From Bacteroidota bacterium (lineage in GTDB: Bacteria; Bacteroidota; Bacteroidia; Flavobacteriales_F; PHOS-HE28), in NCBI GenBank assembly GCA_018267055.1, contig JAFDZF010000033.1, positions 1 to 51,909 on the forward strand: a DNA stretch of 51,909 nt, written 5' to 3'. Position 1 is the first letter of the stretch; every line of letters starts with the position of its first letter. This document shows, piece by piece, positions 9,240-18,765 of this stretch. Below the pieces are notes generated by a model. The model was not told the origin of the DNA and did not search any database. It was given only the letters and a program-made list of their open reading frames with translations. Both the position numbers and the translations under genes were made by a program.

Positions 9240-9387
9240 GGTGGGTCCGGGAAGGTTGGTGAGGGGAAGGTAAGAGGCGGTGCACAAGCAACGGGGACGC
9301 CGCCTGGGGAATTGCAGGCAGGCCTGAAAATAGGAACGTCGGGCTTCGGCAGGGACGGCCCCGTCAGAGCGTGGATCACCGGATCCC

Positions 9388-11466
9388 CTACGGCTCGTTC
9401 AGCAGGTACTCGGCATCCTCGGCGAGGATGATGCGGCCGTTCACGTCGCCCACCACGAAGGCGTCGGGGAAGCCCAGGCCCTGCAGCTCCTTGCGGGCCA
9501 CCTCGGCCGCGGCGCGGGTGGGGTAGGTGCCGTAGAAGTAGCGCACGTCGTTGGCGCCCGTCACCGGCGTCACATTGCCCAGCTCCACGTACTTGCCCAT
9601 GGTCTCCATCGGCACGTTGCCGGCGAAGGTGCCCACCTGCACGCGGAACACGATGGCGTCCTTGCGGATGGAGCCCGCGGGCAGCGACTTCAGGTCCTCC
9701 GGCACCGAGAGCTGCGCGCCCGCTTCCTTCAGCGATACGCGCTTGCCGCCCTTGAACGCGGTGAGGAAGGCGCCGTTGAAGCCCTTCAGCAGCATCTCCA
9801 CCTTGTAGCGCGCGGCCTCGTTCACGTCGGTGAAGGCGCCGGCGTAGTAGCGCGTGAGGCCGTCGCTGCCCTTCACCGTCACCACGTCGGGGATGCCGTG
9901 GAAAATGTTCTCGGCCAGCTTGTGGCGGAAAGCCCCCAGCTGCACGCGGATCACCGTGCGGGTGTCGTTCGGGTCGAGCTCGGGGATGCCGCTGTGCGTG
10001 CCTTCGGCGGAGCGCTGCTTCCCGTCCGGCGCTTCCACGATGCGGCCGTCCTGCTCCATCATCACCTTGCCATTGAAGCCCTGGCCCTTCAGGGCGAGCT
10101 CGCGGCGGAGGGCCTCGGGCAGCTCATCGTAGTCGCCCACCACGTAGTAGGTGGTGTCGTTCCGCTCGATGGTGCGCACGTCGGGCAGGCTGAGGATCTT
10201 CTGGATCATCTCGTCGCTGATGCCTTCCATCTGCGAGCCCACTTGCACCATGTAGGTCCGCTTCGAGGCGTCCGACGGGCGGGTGGTCTTCGGCTTGCCC
10301 ACGGGACCGAACGATTCCACGCGGCTGCTGACGAGGGTCACGTTCGCGGAGTCCTTGTAGTTGAGCCAGGCCCTCAGCTGGTCCGCATCGCTGAGCGATA
10401 CGCCGCGCTCATCCACGGGCGTGCCGGGCGGGGTGTTCGCCTCGTCGTCGCGGTAGTTGGGCACGCCGTCGCCGTCGTCGTCCAGCGGGCAGCCGTTCGC
10501 GTCCACGGGCACGCCGGCGGGCGTGTGGGGGCATTTGTCGCTCCAGTCCATCACGCCGTCGCCGTCCTCGTCCTCGTTCATGGCGATGGCGTCCATCTGC
10601 TCGGGCGTGAGCGTAGGCTTGAAGCGTTTCTTCTTCTCCTTGTTGATGTCGAAGGCGTAGCCGATGGAGAAGGAGGAGAAGAGGAAGCGGTCGTTGCTGC
10701 CGTCGCCCTTGCGGGCGCCCACGCTCGCATCGGTCACGCCGTCCAGCAGGTCGGTGCGCGTGAAGTGCATGGTGGTGGCGAAGCGCGCGTCGAAGCCGTT
10801 GCCCAGGCACATCTTCACGCCCACGCCCACGGGGATGGCCCAGGTGCGCTCGGTGTACTTGCCGAAGCCGTCCAGATTCGATTCCCGGATGTCGCTCTCG
10901 TAGGTGTAGTCGCGCTGGATCTCCACGGCGTCGGCGGCGTTGGGCGCGTTCTCGGGCAGGTCGCGGATGGTGCCGTCGCTCCAGTAGTTGTAGCGGCGGC
11001 CCTGCGCGTCGAAGAGGTCGGTCTTGCTCAGGAATTCCACGCTCTCGAAGCCCACGGTGACGAAGGGCTCCACGAGGTGGCCGGGCTTGAGCAACTGATT
11101 GAAGTTGTAGGTGAACAGCAGCCCGCCGGTGGTGATGCGCGATTCGAAGTTGAGGTTGCGCGTGAGGCTGCGCTCATTGGCGCCCAGGCGGCCGTGCACC
11201 GCGAAGAGGCCCACCTCCAGCCAGTCGGTCACCGGCGTGGTGGCGCGCACCTCGAAGCCCACGCGCGTCACCAGCGGGCTGTAGCCCTTGTGCTTGGAGC
11301 CGATGTCGCCGTAGAAGGCGAACATGCCCGTGCCGAGGGCGAAGGTGGGGCGGAGGAGGATGCGCGCGGTGTCCTGCTGCGCCCGCGCAGGCGATGCCCC
11401 GCACACCAGCAGCGCGGCCGCCAGGGCCAGGGTGCCGAAGGGGCGGGGCGGTGCCGGTACGTGCAT
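9388..11466 (-). CDS. Outer-membrane-type protein with TSP3 repeats and three SPOR domains
   Basis: The 692-residue product has a signal peptide (MHVPAPPRPFGTLALAAALL, cleavage near ARAQ). Residues about 30-290 alternate aromatic and polar residues like an outer-membrane beta-barrel. Calcium-binding thrombospondin type 3 repeats follow (about 299-360: DEDGDGVMDWSDKCPHTP, then DDDGDGVPNYRDDE). The C-terminal half carries three SPOR-like domains (about 400-475, 500-580 and 602-685), each opening with a VQVG or VQLG strand. TSP3 linkers usually join a barrel to an OmpA peptidoglycan-binding domain; here SPOR domains, which bind denuded peptidoglycan, appear to take that role. It lies 148 nt from the alpha-2-macroglobulin gene and 24 nt downstream of another SPOR-like gene, so it is probably in an operon with the latter. 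Confidence 0.8.
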   Translation of the reverse strand: MHVPAPPRPFGTLALAAALLVCGASPARAQQDTARILLRPTFALGTGMFAFYGDIGSKHKGYSPLVTRVGFEVRATTPVTDWLEVGLFAVHGRLGANERSLTRNLNFESRITTGGLLFTYNFNQLLKPGHLVEPFVTVGFESVEFLSKTDLFDAQGRRYNYWSDGTIRDLPENAPNAADAVEIQRDYTYESDIRESNLDGFGKYTERTWAIPVGVGVKMCLGNGFDARFATTMHFTRTDLLDGVTDASVGARKGDGSNDRFLFSSFSIGYAFDINKEKKKRFKPTLTPEQMDAIAMNEDEDGDGVMDWSDKCPHTPAGVPVDANGCPLDDDGDGVPNYRDDEANTPPGTPVDERGVSLSDADQLRAWLNYKDSANVTLVSSRVESFGPVGKPKTTRPSDASKRTYMVQVGSQMEGISDEMIQKILSLPDVRTIERNDTTYYVVGDYDELPEALRRELALKGQGFNGKVMMEQDGRIVEAPDGKQRSAEGTHSGIPELDPNDTRTVIRVQLGAFRHKLAENIFHGIPDVVTVKGSDGLTRYYAGAFTDVNEAARYKVEMLLKGFNGAFLTAFKGGKRVSLKEAGAQLSVPEDLKSLPAGSIRKDAIVFRVQVGTFAGNVPMETMGKYVELGNVTPVTGANDVRYFYGTYPTRAAAEVARKELQGLGFPDAFVVGDVNGRIILAEDAEYLLNEP

Positions 11467-11490
11467 CCGGGGAGAGTTAGCCGCGTGCGA

Positions 11491-12870
11491 TCACTGCGCC
11501 CACTTCTGGTTGCTGATCATCAGCGCCTCCTGGACGGTGATGCGCTCGCCGTTGTTGTAGGCGGTGACGAAGGGGCCCGGGAAGTTGTAGTTGGCGGCGA
11601 TGTACGACTGGCGGGTATCGCGCGCGGCGCGGTACTCGGTGAAGCGGCCGGTGACGTATTTGATCCAGCCCTCGTGGCGCTCGATGCTGAAGTCGCCGCT
11701 GTAGTGGTGGCGCTCCACGAAGTAGGGGCTGCCCACCTCGCGGTGCGCGGCGCTGATCTGCACCTTATAGGTGACGCCGGTCTCGGGCGTGGGGATGCGG
11801 GTGGTGGTCTTCGGCCGCTGTGCCTGGGCGGTTACGGGCTCCGTGGCGGGCTTGGGCTCCGCCTTCGGCTGTTCGGTCTTCGGGGCGGACACCGGGGCGG
11901 GCGTGGGCGTCACCGCGGCCACCTGCGGCTGGAGCGCCTGCAGCGCACGTGCGCCGGTGAAGAAGGTGGTGCTGCCCACCACGGCCTTCTGCGTCTCGTC
12001 GTTCAGGAGGTAGCCGAACTCGCCGTTCACCGTGTACTCGCCTTCGGGCTGGCCATTGGCGCGCAGCTCGTACGATACCTTCAGCTCGTTCTGCGCGGGC
12101 AGGTTCAGCCACACGAACTTGGCGATGCGGTCCTGGGCGGTGAAGATGGCCTCGGAACTGCTCTTCTCCACGGCGGAGAACCCGGCGGGGAGCGTCTCCT
12201 GCAGCTTGCCGAAGCCGCGCAGCGCACCTTTGCTCACCGTCACTTCCACCAGCATCTCGGTGGCGGAGAGCGGCGTGATGGTGCGTTTGGCGGAGACCCC
12301 GCCGGCACCTTGCATGGGCGCGATGGCGGCCGTGCTCAGGGCCACGTCCAGGGCGGCGGCGGGAGCGGCACCGGCGGCGGTGGCCAGGTCGTTCGCGTTG
12401 GCGGGCTCGGTCGGCGTGGGCGTGGAAGCGTCCTGCGCCATGGCCCCGCCGGTGATCGTCACCGTGCTCGGGGCGAGGTCCTTCGTCTTGCGCTCATTGT
12501 CCTCGATGTAGGAGAACTTGCCGGTGATGGGCAGGCTGCCGGTGGCGGCGGCGGAAGCGCTGAGCGTGTAGCTCACCTTGAACTGCGGCTGCGAGGGCAG
12601 GGCCATCCAGATGAACTTGGCCTTGCCCTCGGCGAAGGTGAACGAGGCGCCCTTGGTCTCGATCGCGCTCGCGCTCAGTCCTTCGGGCAGGTCGATCTGC
12701 AGCTTCGCGAAGCCCGAGACCTGGTCCTTGTTGATCGTCACCGTCACCTTCACCTCGCTGTTGGGCGCCATGGTGGCGGGAGCGTCCTGCGTGATGCTGA
12801 TGTCGGAGAGGAAGAACAGGTCGAACAGGAAGAGTCCGGCCAGGTTGAGCAGGGAGAAAAGCTTGATCAT
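11491..12870 (-). CDS. Envelope protein with duplicated beta domain and C-terminal SPOR-like domain
   Basis: The 459-residue product begins MIKLFSLLNLAGLFLFDLFF, a hydrophobic signal or anchor; the frame runs 28 codons further upstream without a signal, so this start is preferred. Two homologous beta-rich units follow. Unit 1 (about 25-135) contains VTVTINKDQVSGFAKLQIDL and FIWMALPSQPQFKVSYTL; unit 2 (about 190-300) contains VEVTVSKGALRGFGKLQETL and FVWLNLPAQNELKVSYEL. They look cohesin- or Ig-like, but I cannot name the family. An Ala/Pro/Thr/Lys-rich linker leads to a C-terminal domain opening TYKVQISAAH, which resembles SPOR. The neighbouring gene also encodes SPOR domains, suggesting a shared role at peptidoglycan. 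A TAGTTTTG element lies 26 nt upstream of the start. Confidence 0.65.
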   Translation of the reverse strand: MIKLFSLLNLAGLFLFDLFFLSDISITQDAPATMAPNSEVKVTVTINKDQVSGFAKLQIDLPEGLSASAIETKGASFTFAEGKAKFIWMALPSQPQFKVSYTLSASAAATGSLPITGKFSYIEDNERKTKDLAPSTVTITGGAMAQDASTPTPTEPANANDLATAAGAAPAAALDVALSTAAIAPMQGAGGVSAKRTITPLSATEMLVEVTVSKGALRGFGKLQETLPAGFSAVEKSSSEAIFTAQDRIAKFVWLNLPAQNELKVSYELRANGQPEGEYTVNGEFGYLLNDETQKAVVGSTTFFTGARALQALQPQVAAVTPTPAPVSAPKTEQPKAEPKPATEPVTAQAQRPKTTTRIPTPETGVTYKVQISAAHREVGSPYFVERHHYSGDFSIERHEGWIKYVTGRFTEYRAARDTRQSYIAANYNFPGPFVTAYNNGERITVQEALMISNQKWAQ

Positions 12871-12896
12871 GGGCAGGGCTTCGCGTGAGGTACGGG

Positions 12897-12904
12897 CAAA
12901 ACTA
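12897..12904 (-). promoter_or_regulatory. -7 element TAGTTTTG before the duplicated-domain gene
   Basis: TAGTTTTG on the minus strand ends 26 nt before the ATG at 12870 and matches TAnnTTTG, so the two SPOR-type genes probably form their own transcription unit. Confidence 0.5.
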
Positions 12905-12980
12905 TCCGCGTGCCTTGCGGCGATCAAGCCGTGCGGCGGGGCATCTTCCAACACACGCGTGTTGAGAGCGGCGTGGGAAA

Positions 12981-13078
12981 GCGATCGGCCGTCAGCGAAC
13001 AGCCGACAGCGGATACCGGCGGTCGGCAGTGGTCCGTGAGCGTCGACCGCTGACCGCGGTCTGCCGGCCGCTGGCGGC
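12981..13078. repeat. Degenerate GC-rich word array (GTCGGCAG / CCGCTGAC)
   Basis: This stretch of about 98 bp is built of related words: variants of CGGCCGTCAGCG and GGTCGGCAG on the left, and of CCGCTGACCGCGG and CTGCCGGCCGCTGG on the right. The two halves are roughly inverted copies. It fills most of the gap between the LOG-family gene and the next minus-strand gene. Confidence 0.5.
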
Positions 13079-13810
13079 TTAGAAGTTCGGCTTCAGCATG
13101 TACTTGCTGTAGAAGCGGTCGATCGCGTCCACCGCCTCCTGGGCCTCGTCCACCACGCTGAAGAGCTCCAGGTCGTGCAGGTGGATGTAGGCGTGCTCCT
13201 CGCCCATGGTGCCCTTCACCCAGTCGAGCAGGCCCTGCCAGTACTTCCTGCCCACGAGGATCACCGGGAAGCGGGCGATCTTCTGCGTCTGGATCAGGGT
13301 GAGGGCCTCGAAGAACTCGTCGAGCGTGCCGAAGCCGCCGGGCAGCACGATGAAGCCCTGCGAATATTTGATGAACATCACCTTGCGGACGAAGAAGTAG
13401 TCGAAGTGCAGGCTCTTCTCCTTGTCGATGTACGGGTTGGGCGCCTGCTCGAACGGCAGCTCGATGTTGAGGCCCACGCTGGTGCCGCCGCCGCGCTGCG
13501 CGCCCTTGTTGGCCGCTTCCATGATGCCGGGCCCGCCGCCGGTGATCACGCCGTAGCCGCGGCCGGTGAGCAGGTAGGCGACCTCCTCGGCGAGCTTGTA
13601 CTCGGGCTTCTCGGGGGCGGTGCGCGCGCTGCCGAAGATGCTCACGCACGGGCGGATCCGCTGCATGGCCTCGAAGCCCTCGACGAACTCGCTCATGATC
13701 TTGAAGATGGCCCAGCTGTCGTTGGCCTTCACCTCGCTCCAGCCCTTGCGCTTGAACGCGTTCTTGATGCGGCGCTCGTGGGCGTCGCCGTCGGTGGTCC
13801 GTTTGGTCAT
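13079..13810 (-). CDS. LOG-family nucleotide N-glycosidase (TIGR00730)
   Basis: The 243-residue product shows the LOG/TIGR00730 signature pair: GGGPGIMEAANKGA (about residues 100-113) and PGGFGTLDEFFEALT (about 180-195, the PGGxGTxxE motif). It has a Rossmann-like fold. Characterised members hydrolyse nucleoside 5'-monophosphates to free base plus ribose 5-phosphate (cytokinin-activating phosphoribohydrolases and PpnN-like nucleosidases). The ATG overlaps the uvrA stop by 4 nt (ATGA), so translation is probably coupled. The basic N-terminal 40 residues are longer than in minimal members. Physiological substrate unknown. Confidence 0.9.
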   Translation of the reverse strand: MTKRTTDGDAHERRIKNAFKRKGWSEVKANDSWAIFKIMSEFVEGFEAMQRIRPCVSIFGSARTAPEKPEYKLAEEVAYLLTGRGYGVITGGGPGIMEAANKGAQRGGGTSVGLNIELPFEQAPNPYIDKEKSLHFDYFFVRKVMFIKYSQGFIVLPGGFGTLDEFFEALTLIQTQKIARFPVILVGRKYWQGLLDWVKGTMGEEHAYIHLHDLELFSVVDEAQEAVDAIDRFYSKYMLKPNF

Positions 13811-16719
13811 GCCTTGGTGGGGTACAATTCCTGCTCAAGGTAGCGTGCCGTGTGGCCGCGCCCCATCAGCACCACTTCCTCGGGCGTGCCCTTCGCGGTG
13901 ACGCGCCCGCCGCCTTCGCCGCCCTCGGGACCCATGTCGATCACGTGGTCGGCCACCTTCACGATGTCCATGTTGTGCTCGATCACGAGCACGGTGTTGC
14001 CCTGTTCCACCAGCCGGTCCAGCACGCGGATCAGCTGGCGCGTGTCCTCGAAGTGCAGGCCGGTGGTGGGCTCGTCGAGGATGTAGAAGGTGCTGCCGGT
14101 GTCGCGCTTGCTGAGCTCGGTGGCCAGCTTGATGCGCTGGGCCTCGCCGCCGCTGAGCGTGGTGCTGCTCTGGCCCAGGGTGATGTAGCCGAGGCCCACG
14201 TCCATCAGGGTCTTCAGCTTGCCGCTGAGCTGGGGCACGTCGGCGAACACCTCCAGGCCTTCCTCCACGCTCATCGCGAGCACGTCGGCGATGCTGCGCC
14301 CCTTGAAGCGCACCTCCAGCGTCTCGCGGTCGTAGCGCTTGCCGCGGCAGGTCTCGCAGGGCACGTCCACGTCGGGGAGGAAGTTCATCTCGATGGTGCG
14401 CACGCCGGCGCCCTTGCAGGTCTCGCAGCGGCCGCCGGCGGTGTTGAAGCTGAAGCGCCCGGCCTTGTACCCGCGGATCTTGGCGCTGGGCAGCTGGGCG
14501 AAGAGCTCGCGGATGTGGTCGAAGAGCCCGGTGTACGTGGCGGGGTTGCTCCGAGGGGTACGGCCGATGGGGCTCTGGTCCACCTCGATCACCTTGTCGA
14601 TGTGCTTGAGGCCGTCGATGCTCTTGTAGGGCAGCGGGTAGGCCTCGGCGCGGTGGAAGGTCTTGCTGAGGATGGGGTAGAGCGTGTCGCCGATCAGGGT
14701 GCTCTTGCCGCTGCCGCTCACGCCGGTGACGCAGATGAAGGTGCCGAGCGGGAACTCCACGTCGACGTTCTTCAGGTTGTTGCCGGTGGCGCCCTTCAGC
14801 ACGATGCGGTGGCCGTTGCCCTTCCGGCGCTCGGCCGGCACGGCGATGCGCTCCTCGCCGGTGAGGTACTTCGCCGTGAGCGAGCCGCTGCGCATGAGCT
14901 GCTGCGCGTCGCCCTGCGCCACCACGTGGCCGCCGTGCACGCCCGCGCCGGGGCCGATGTCGATGATGTGGTCGGCGTTCAGCATCATCTCCTTGTCGTG
15001 CTCCACCACCAGCACGCTGTTGCCGCCGTCGCGCAGCTGGCGCAGGCTGCCGATCAGGCGCTGGTCGTCGCGCATGTGCAGGCCGATGCTGGGCTCGTCC
15101 AGGATGTACAGCACGCCGGTGAGCTGGCTGCCGATCTGGGTGGCCAGGCGGATGCGCTGCGCCTCGCCGCCGCTGAGGGTGCGCGCGCTGCGGTCCAGGG
15201 TGAGGTATTCCAGGCCCACGTCGAGCAGGAACTTGCTGCGCGAGGCGATCTCCTTCACCACGTCGCGGGCGATGATGGCCTGCTTCTCGTCGAGGTGCTC
15301 CGGCAACGCGGTCATGTGCGCGTGCAGGTCGCTGATGGGCATGTCGGCCAGCTGGGTGATGTCCTTGCCGGCGATGCGGAACCAGCGCGCGATCTTCTTC
15401 AGGCGGGTGCCCTCGCATTCGGGGCAGGTCACCATGTGGGTGAACTGGCCGGCCCATTTCTGCGCGGTCTTCGGGCCCTCGTCGGCCTGCTCCAGGATAA
15501 AGGGGATGATGCCCTCGAACTGCACCGAGCGGTCGTTGAGGCCGGCCTGGCTGGCGATGCGCAGGGGCTCGTCCATGCCGTTGAGGATGGTGGCCAGCAC
15601 GTTGTCCTCCATCTCGTCGAAGGGCGTGCTGGCATCGTGGCCGAAGTGCTGCAGCACCGCCTCGATCTGGCGGAAGACCCACGAGGACTTGTAGGCGCCG
15701 AGCGGGGTGATGGCCCCGCGCTTGAGGCTCTTGCTGCGGTCGGGCACGATCTTGTCCAGGGCCACCTCGGTCACCTGCCCCAGGCCGCTGCAGCGCGGGC
15801 AGGCGCCGTACGGGCTGTTGAAGCTGAACAGGTTCGGCTCCGGCTCCTCGTAGGCGATGCCGCTGGTGGGGCACATCAGGTGGCGGCTCAGGTAGCGCGG
15901 CGCCTCGGTGCGCAGGTCGAAGGCGATGAGGTTCCCCTTGCCGTACTTCAGCGCGGTGGCGCAGCTCTCGGCCAGGCGCTTGCGGTCGGCTTCCTTCACC
16001 TTGATGCGGTCCACCACCAGCTCGATGTCGTGCACCTTATAGCGGTCCAGGCGCGGTCGGGCGGTGATGTCGATCACCTTGCCGTCCACGCGGGCGCGCA
16101 GGAAGCCCTGGCGCAGCAGCTGCTCGAAGAGCTCGCGGTAGTGGCCCTTGCGGCCGCGCACCAGCGGGGCCAGCAGCAGCACCTCATGGCCGTCGTGCTC
16201 CTTCAGCAGCAGGTCCACGATCTGCTTGTCGGTGTAGCGCACCATGCGCTCGCCGGTCACGTAGCTGTAGGCGTCGGCGGCGCGGGCGTAGAGCAGGCGG
16301 AGCAGGTCGTACACCTCGGTGATGGTGCCCACCGTGCTGCGCGGGTTGCGGCTGATGGTCTTCTGCTCGATGGCGATCACGGGGCTCAGGCCGGTGATCA
16401 GGTCCACGTCGGGCCGCTCGATACCGCCGAGGAACTGGCGGGCGTAGGCGTTGAAGGTCTCGATGTAGCGGCGCTGTCCCTCGGCGTGGATGGTGTCGAA
16501 GGCCAGGGAGCTCTTGCCGCTGCCGCTGAGGCCGGTGATCACGACCAGCTGCTCGCGCGGGATGCGCACGTCGATGTTCTTCAGGTTGTGCACGCGTGCG
16601 CCGAGCACCTCGATGGCCTCGGCCTCGAGCACGGCGCCCGGTGCGGGCTTCTTCTTCGTGCCGGCCCCGGCAGCGGGGCGGGGGGCAGGCTTGGCCTTCC
16701 CGTTCTTCCGTTCGCTCAT
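13807..16719 (-). CDS. uvrA: Excinuclease ABC subunit UvrA
   Basis: The 970-residue product is a full-length UvrA, the ATP-dependent DNA damage sensor of nucleotide excision repair. Visible features are the first Walker A ([14 protein letters not shown]), YARQFLGG, a Cys-rich zinc module around [17 protein letters not shown], the first ABC signature ([16 protein letters not shown]), the second Walker A ([15 protein letters not shown]), the second zinc module (CETCKGAG ... [16 protein letters not shown]) and the second signature ([15 protein letters not shown]). An extra 30-residue basic, Ala/Pro-rich N-terminal extension precedes the conserved core; an internal start cannot be excluded. It overlaps its neighbours by 4 nt on both sides (lytic transglycosylase upstream, LOG nucleosidase downstream), so it is part of one transcript. 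Confidence 0.97.
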   Translation of the reverse strand: MSERKNGKAKPAPRPAAGAGTKKKPAPGAVLEAEAIEVLGARVHNLKNIDVRIPREQLVVITGLSGSGKSSLAFDTIHAEGQRRYIETFNAYARQFLGGIERPDVDLITGLSPVIAIEQKTISRNPRSTVGTITEVYDLLRLLYARAADAYSYVTGERMVRYTDKQIVDLLLKEHDGHEVLLLAPLVRGRKGHYRELFEQLLRQGFLRARVDGKVIDITARPRLDRYKVHDIELVVDRIKVKEADRKRLAESCATALKYGKGNLIAFDLRTEAPRYLSRHLMCPTSGIAYEEPEPNLFSFNSPYGACPRCSGLGQVTEVALDKIVPDRSKSLKRGAITPLGAYKSSWVFRQIEAVLQHFGHDASTPFDEMEDNVLATILNGMDEPLRIASQAGLNDRSVQFEGIIPFILEQADEGPKTAQKWAGQFTHMVTCPECEGTRLKKIARWFRIAGKDITQLADMPISDLHAHMTALPEHLDEKQAIIARDVVKEIASRSKFLLDVGLEYLTLDRSARTLSGGEAQRIRLATQIGSQLTGVLYILDEPSIGLHMRDDQRLIGSLRQLRDGGNSVLVVEHDKEMMLNADHIIDIGPGAGVHGGHVVAQGDAQQLMRSGSLTAKYLTGEERIAVPAERRKGNGHRIVLKGATGNNLKNVDVEFPLGTFICVTGVSGSGKSTLIGDTLYPILSKTFHRAEAYPLPYKSIDGLKHIDKVIEVDQSPIGRTPRSNPATYTGLFDHIRELFAQLPSAKIRGYKAGRFSFNTAGGRCETCKGAGVRTIEMNFLPDVDVPCETCRGKRYDRETLEVRFKGRSIADVLAMSVEEGLEVFADVPQLSGKLKTLMDVGLGYITLGQSSTTLSGGEAQRIKLATELSKRDTGSTFYILDEPTTGLHFEDTRQLIRVLDRLVEQGNTVLVIEHNMDIVKVADHVIDMGPEGGEGGGRVTAKGTPEEVVLMGRGHTARYLEQELYPTKA

Positions 16720-17675
16720 TCGTCCCCCGTGGCCTTGTCGAAGCCGTCGGCCGGCAGCAGCAGTTGGTAGGTGTTCCCTTTCGGGTTGGTCAGCTTGATG
16801 TCGCGGAGCCAGGGGTTCAGCAGCTTCAAGGTCTTGTAGTCCGTGCCCTGGCGCACGGCCAGGTCGTTCAGGTCATCGATGGGGCCGGTGACCTCCATGG
16901 TGCGCGTGCGGTAGGTCGGGTAGAGGTCCTTCTTCCGCAGATGGAAGCCGTACCGCTCCGGGTCGGTGATGATCTCCTTCATGGCCAGCACGCGGAAGAC
17001 GTAGCGCGAGGTCTCCTCGGGGAGGAGCAGCGCGAAGTAGTCGTTGTTCTTCTGCCGGCCCAGCTGCTTGTCCAGCCCGCCGGGGCCCAGGTTGTAGCTG
17101 GCGGCGGCGAGCGACCAGGAGCCGTAGCGGCCGTAGGCCTCCTTCAGGTAGTCGCAGGCGGCCTTGGTGCTGCGCGTCACGTTGTAGCGCTCGTCCACCT
17201 CGGCGTTCACCTCCATGCCGTGCTTGATGCCCGTGTCCTTCATGAACTGCCAGAAGCCGGTTGCGCCCATGGGGCTCACCACGTTGGTCAGGCCGCTCTC
17301 GATCAGGGCGATGTACTTCATGTCGTCCGGCACGCCCTCGGCCTTGAGGATGGGCTCGATCACGGGGAACCAGCGGTTGGCGCGCTTGTGGGCGAGCAGG
17401 GAGTTGCTTTGCCAGTAGGTGTTCACCAGCAGCTCGCGGTCCAGCCGCTCGCGCACGTCCAGCTTGTCCATGGGCACCTTCTCGCCGCAGAAGGTGAGGT
17501 CGTTGGGCAGGTTGAGGCTGAAGATCTTGTAGCTCTCGTTGAAATGGCGCTGGTAGTCCAGGTCGGTGTCGACGCCGGTGGTGCTGAAGGTGAGCAGGTG
17601 CACGCCCAGGGCACCGCCGGCCAGCAGGGCGAGCATCAGCAGGCTCTTGCCGATGAGGGGATAAGGGGGGCGCAT
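16716..17675 (-). CDS. Lytic transglycosylase, SLT/MltD type
   Basis: The 319-residue product has an N-terminal membrane anchor or signal ([17 protein letters not shown]). The catalytic SLT domain shows the classic motifs ALIESGLTN (catalytic Glu, about residue 126), [12 protein letters not shown] and [12 protein letters not shown]. The C-terminal 80 residues contain a LysM-like element ([23 protein letters not shown]) that may bind peptidoglycan. It cleaves glycan strands non-hydrolytically, forming 1,6-anhydro-MurNAc ends. It sits between polysaccharide genes and uvrA, overlapping uvrA by 4 nt and lying 4 nt after the polyprenyl-phosphate sugar transferase gene, so it is co-transcribed with both. 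Confidence 0.92.
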   Translation of the reverse strand: MRPPYPLIGKSLLMLALLAGGALGVHLLTFSTTGVDTDLDYQRHFNESYKIFSLNLPNDLTFCGEKVPMDKLDVRERLDRELLVNTYWQSNSLLAHKRANRWFPVIEPILKAEGVPDDMKYIALIESGLTNVVSPMGATGFWQFMKDTGIKHGMEVNAEVDERYNVTRSTKAACDYLKEAYGRYGSWSLAAASYNLGPGGLDKQLGRQKNNDYFALLLPEETSRYVFRVLAMKEIITDPERYGFHLRKKDLYPTYRTRTMEVTGPIDDLNDLAVRQGTDYKTLKLLNPWLRDIKLTNPKGNTYQLLLPADGFDKATGDE

Positions 17676-17679
17676 CGGG

Positions 17680-18762
17680 TCACAAAGTTCGGTCGATCCG
17701 CGGCTTTCGCGTCAACCCGAACAGGAACACGAACACCAGGAGGGCGTAGCCCAGGTAGATGGCCGTGTGGACCGGCCGCCAGGCGGGGATGAACCGGAGG
17801 GCGGCGAAGCTGAGGAAGCAGGACACGGCCCCGAACCCGCCGAAGGCCATGGCCACCTGGGCGTCGGTGAGGCCGGCGTAGCTCAGGTGGTGGGTGGTGT
17901 GGTCCTTGCCGCCCACGAAGGGGGAGCGGCCGCGGGCGATGCGGTTGATGGTGACCGTGGTGGTGTCCACGATGGGGAGCAGGAACACCACCAGGGTGCC
18001 GCACACCTGCCGCCAGGGCTCCGGCGTCCCGTCCGCCGCCGTGGCGTTCCAGAAGCAGTGGATGCCCACGTAGGCCAGGAAGACGCCGAGGAACTGGCTG
18101 CCGGTGTCGCCCATGTACATGCGCGAGGGGTGCCAGTTGAAGAAGAGGAAGCCGCAGAGCGCGCCGATGATGCCGATGACGAGCACCACGTTGATGGTGA
18201 CCACCGGGCCCGTCAGCAGCAGGGCCGTCAGGCCGGCGAGGAGGATGAAGATGGAGACCAGCGTGGTGATGGCGTCCATGTTGTCCAGCATGTTGATCGA
18301 GTTCATCATGCCCACCACCCAGAGGAGGGTGAGGGTGTCGTCGAGCAGCTCGTTGCCGAAGAGCCGGATGGAGGTGCCGGTGGCGATGAGGGTGGCGCCG
18401 CAGAGCACCTGGGTGATGAACTTCAGCAGGGGGCGGGTGTTGTAGGCGTCATCGGCCAGGCCCATGAGGAAGCCGAGGCCGGTGGCCACCAGCAGGCCGA
18501 GCAGCCCGGGCTGCAGCGGGTCCGAGTACTTGGGGAAGAGCACGCCATGCACCGCGAAGGCGCCGAGGAAGACGATGAAGAAGCCGATGCCGCCGAAGGC
18601 GGGCTTGGCCGAGGCGCTCCACCGCACGATGCCCGGCGCGTTCTCGCGGATGCCGAACGTGCGGAAGAACCGCATGAACACCGAGTTCACCAGCAGCGAG
18701 AACACCAGCGCGGCGAAGAAGAGGCCGGAGAGGATGAAGAACAGCTGGGTGTTCGAGTACAT
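17680..18762 (-). CDS. Polyprenyl-phosphate GlcNAc-1-phosphate transferase family (WecA/MraY-like)
   Basis: The 360-residue integral membrane protein has about ten hydrophobic segments. Conserved cytoplasmic motifs of the glycosyltransferase 4 (WecA/TagO/MraY) superfamily are present: FGGIGFF, GLADDAYNTRPLLKF (Asp pair), NMLDNMDAITT and HPSRMYMGDTGSQFLG. These enzymes transfer a sugar-1-phosphate from UDP-sugar to undecaprenyl phosphate, starting a surface polysaccharide on its lipid carrier. It follows rfbC by 3 nt within the Wza/Wzc-type export cluster, which fits an initiating transferase for the exported glycan. The exact donor sugar cannot be told. Confidence 0.9.
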   Translation of the reverse strand: MYSNTQLFFILSGLFFAALVFSLLVNSVFMRFFRTFGIRENAPGIVRWSASAKPAFGGIGFFIVFLGAFAVHGVLFPKYSDPLQPGLLGLLVATGLGFLMGLADDAYNTRPLLKFITQVLCGATLIATGTSIRLFGNELLDDTLTLLWVVGMMNSINMLDNMDAITTLVSIFILLAGLTALLLTGPVVTINVVLVIGIIGALCGFLFFNWHPSRMYMGDTGSQFLGVFLAYVGIHCFWNATAADGTPEPWRQVCGTLVVFLLPIVDTTTVTINRIARGRSPFVGGKDHTTHHLSYAGLTDAQVAMAFGGFGAVSCFLSFAALRFIPAWRPVHTAIYLGYALLVFVFLFGLTRKPRIDRTL

Positions 18763-18765
18763 GGG

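Noticed and set aside
3750-9431. A 1,893-codon open frame antisense to the alpha-2-macroglobulin gene
   Set aside because: Its translation is dominated by His, Gly, Ala and Val with no domain structure. It is the mirror of GC-biased third positions in the real gene, which has a signal peptide, thioester and recognisable domains.
13852-16770. A 972-codon open frame antisense to uvrA
   Set aside because: Same mirror effect of high GC3; the sense frame is an unmistakable UvrA.
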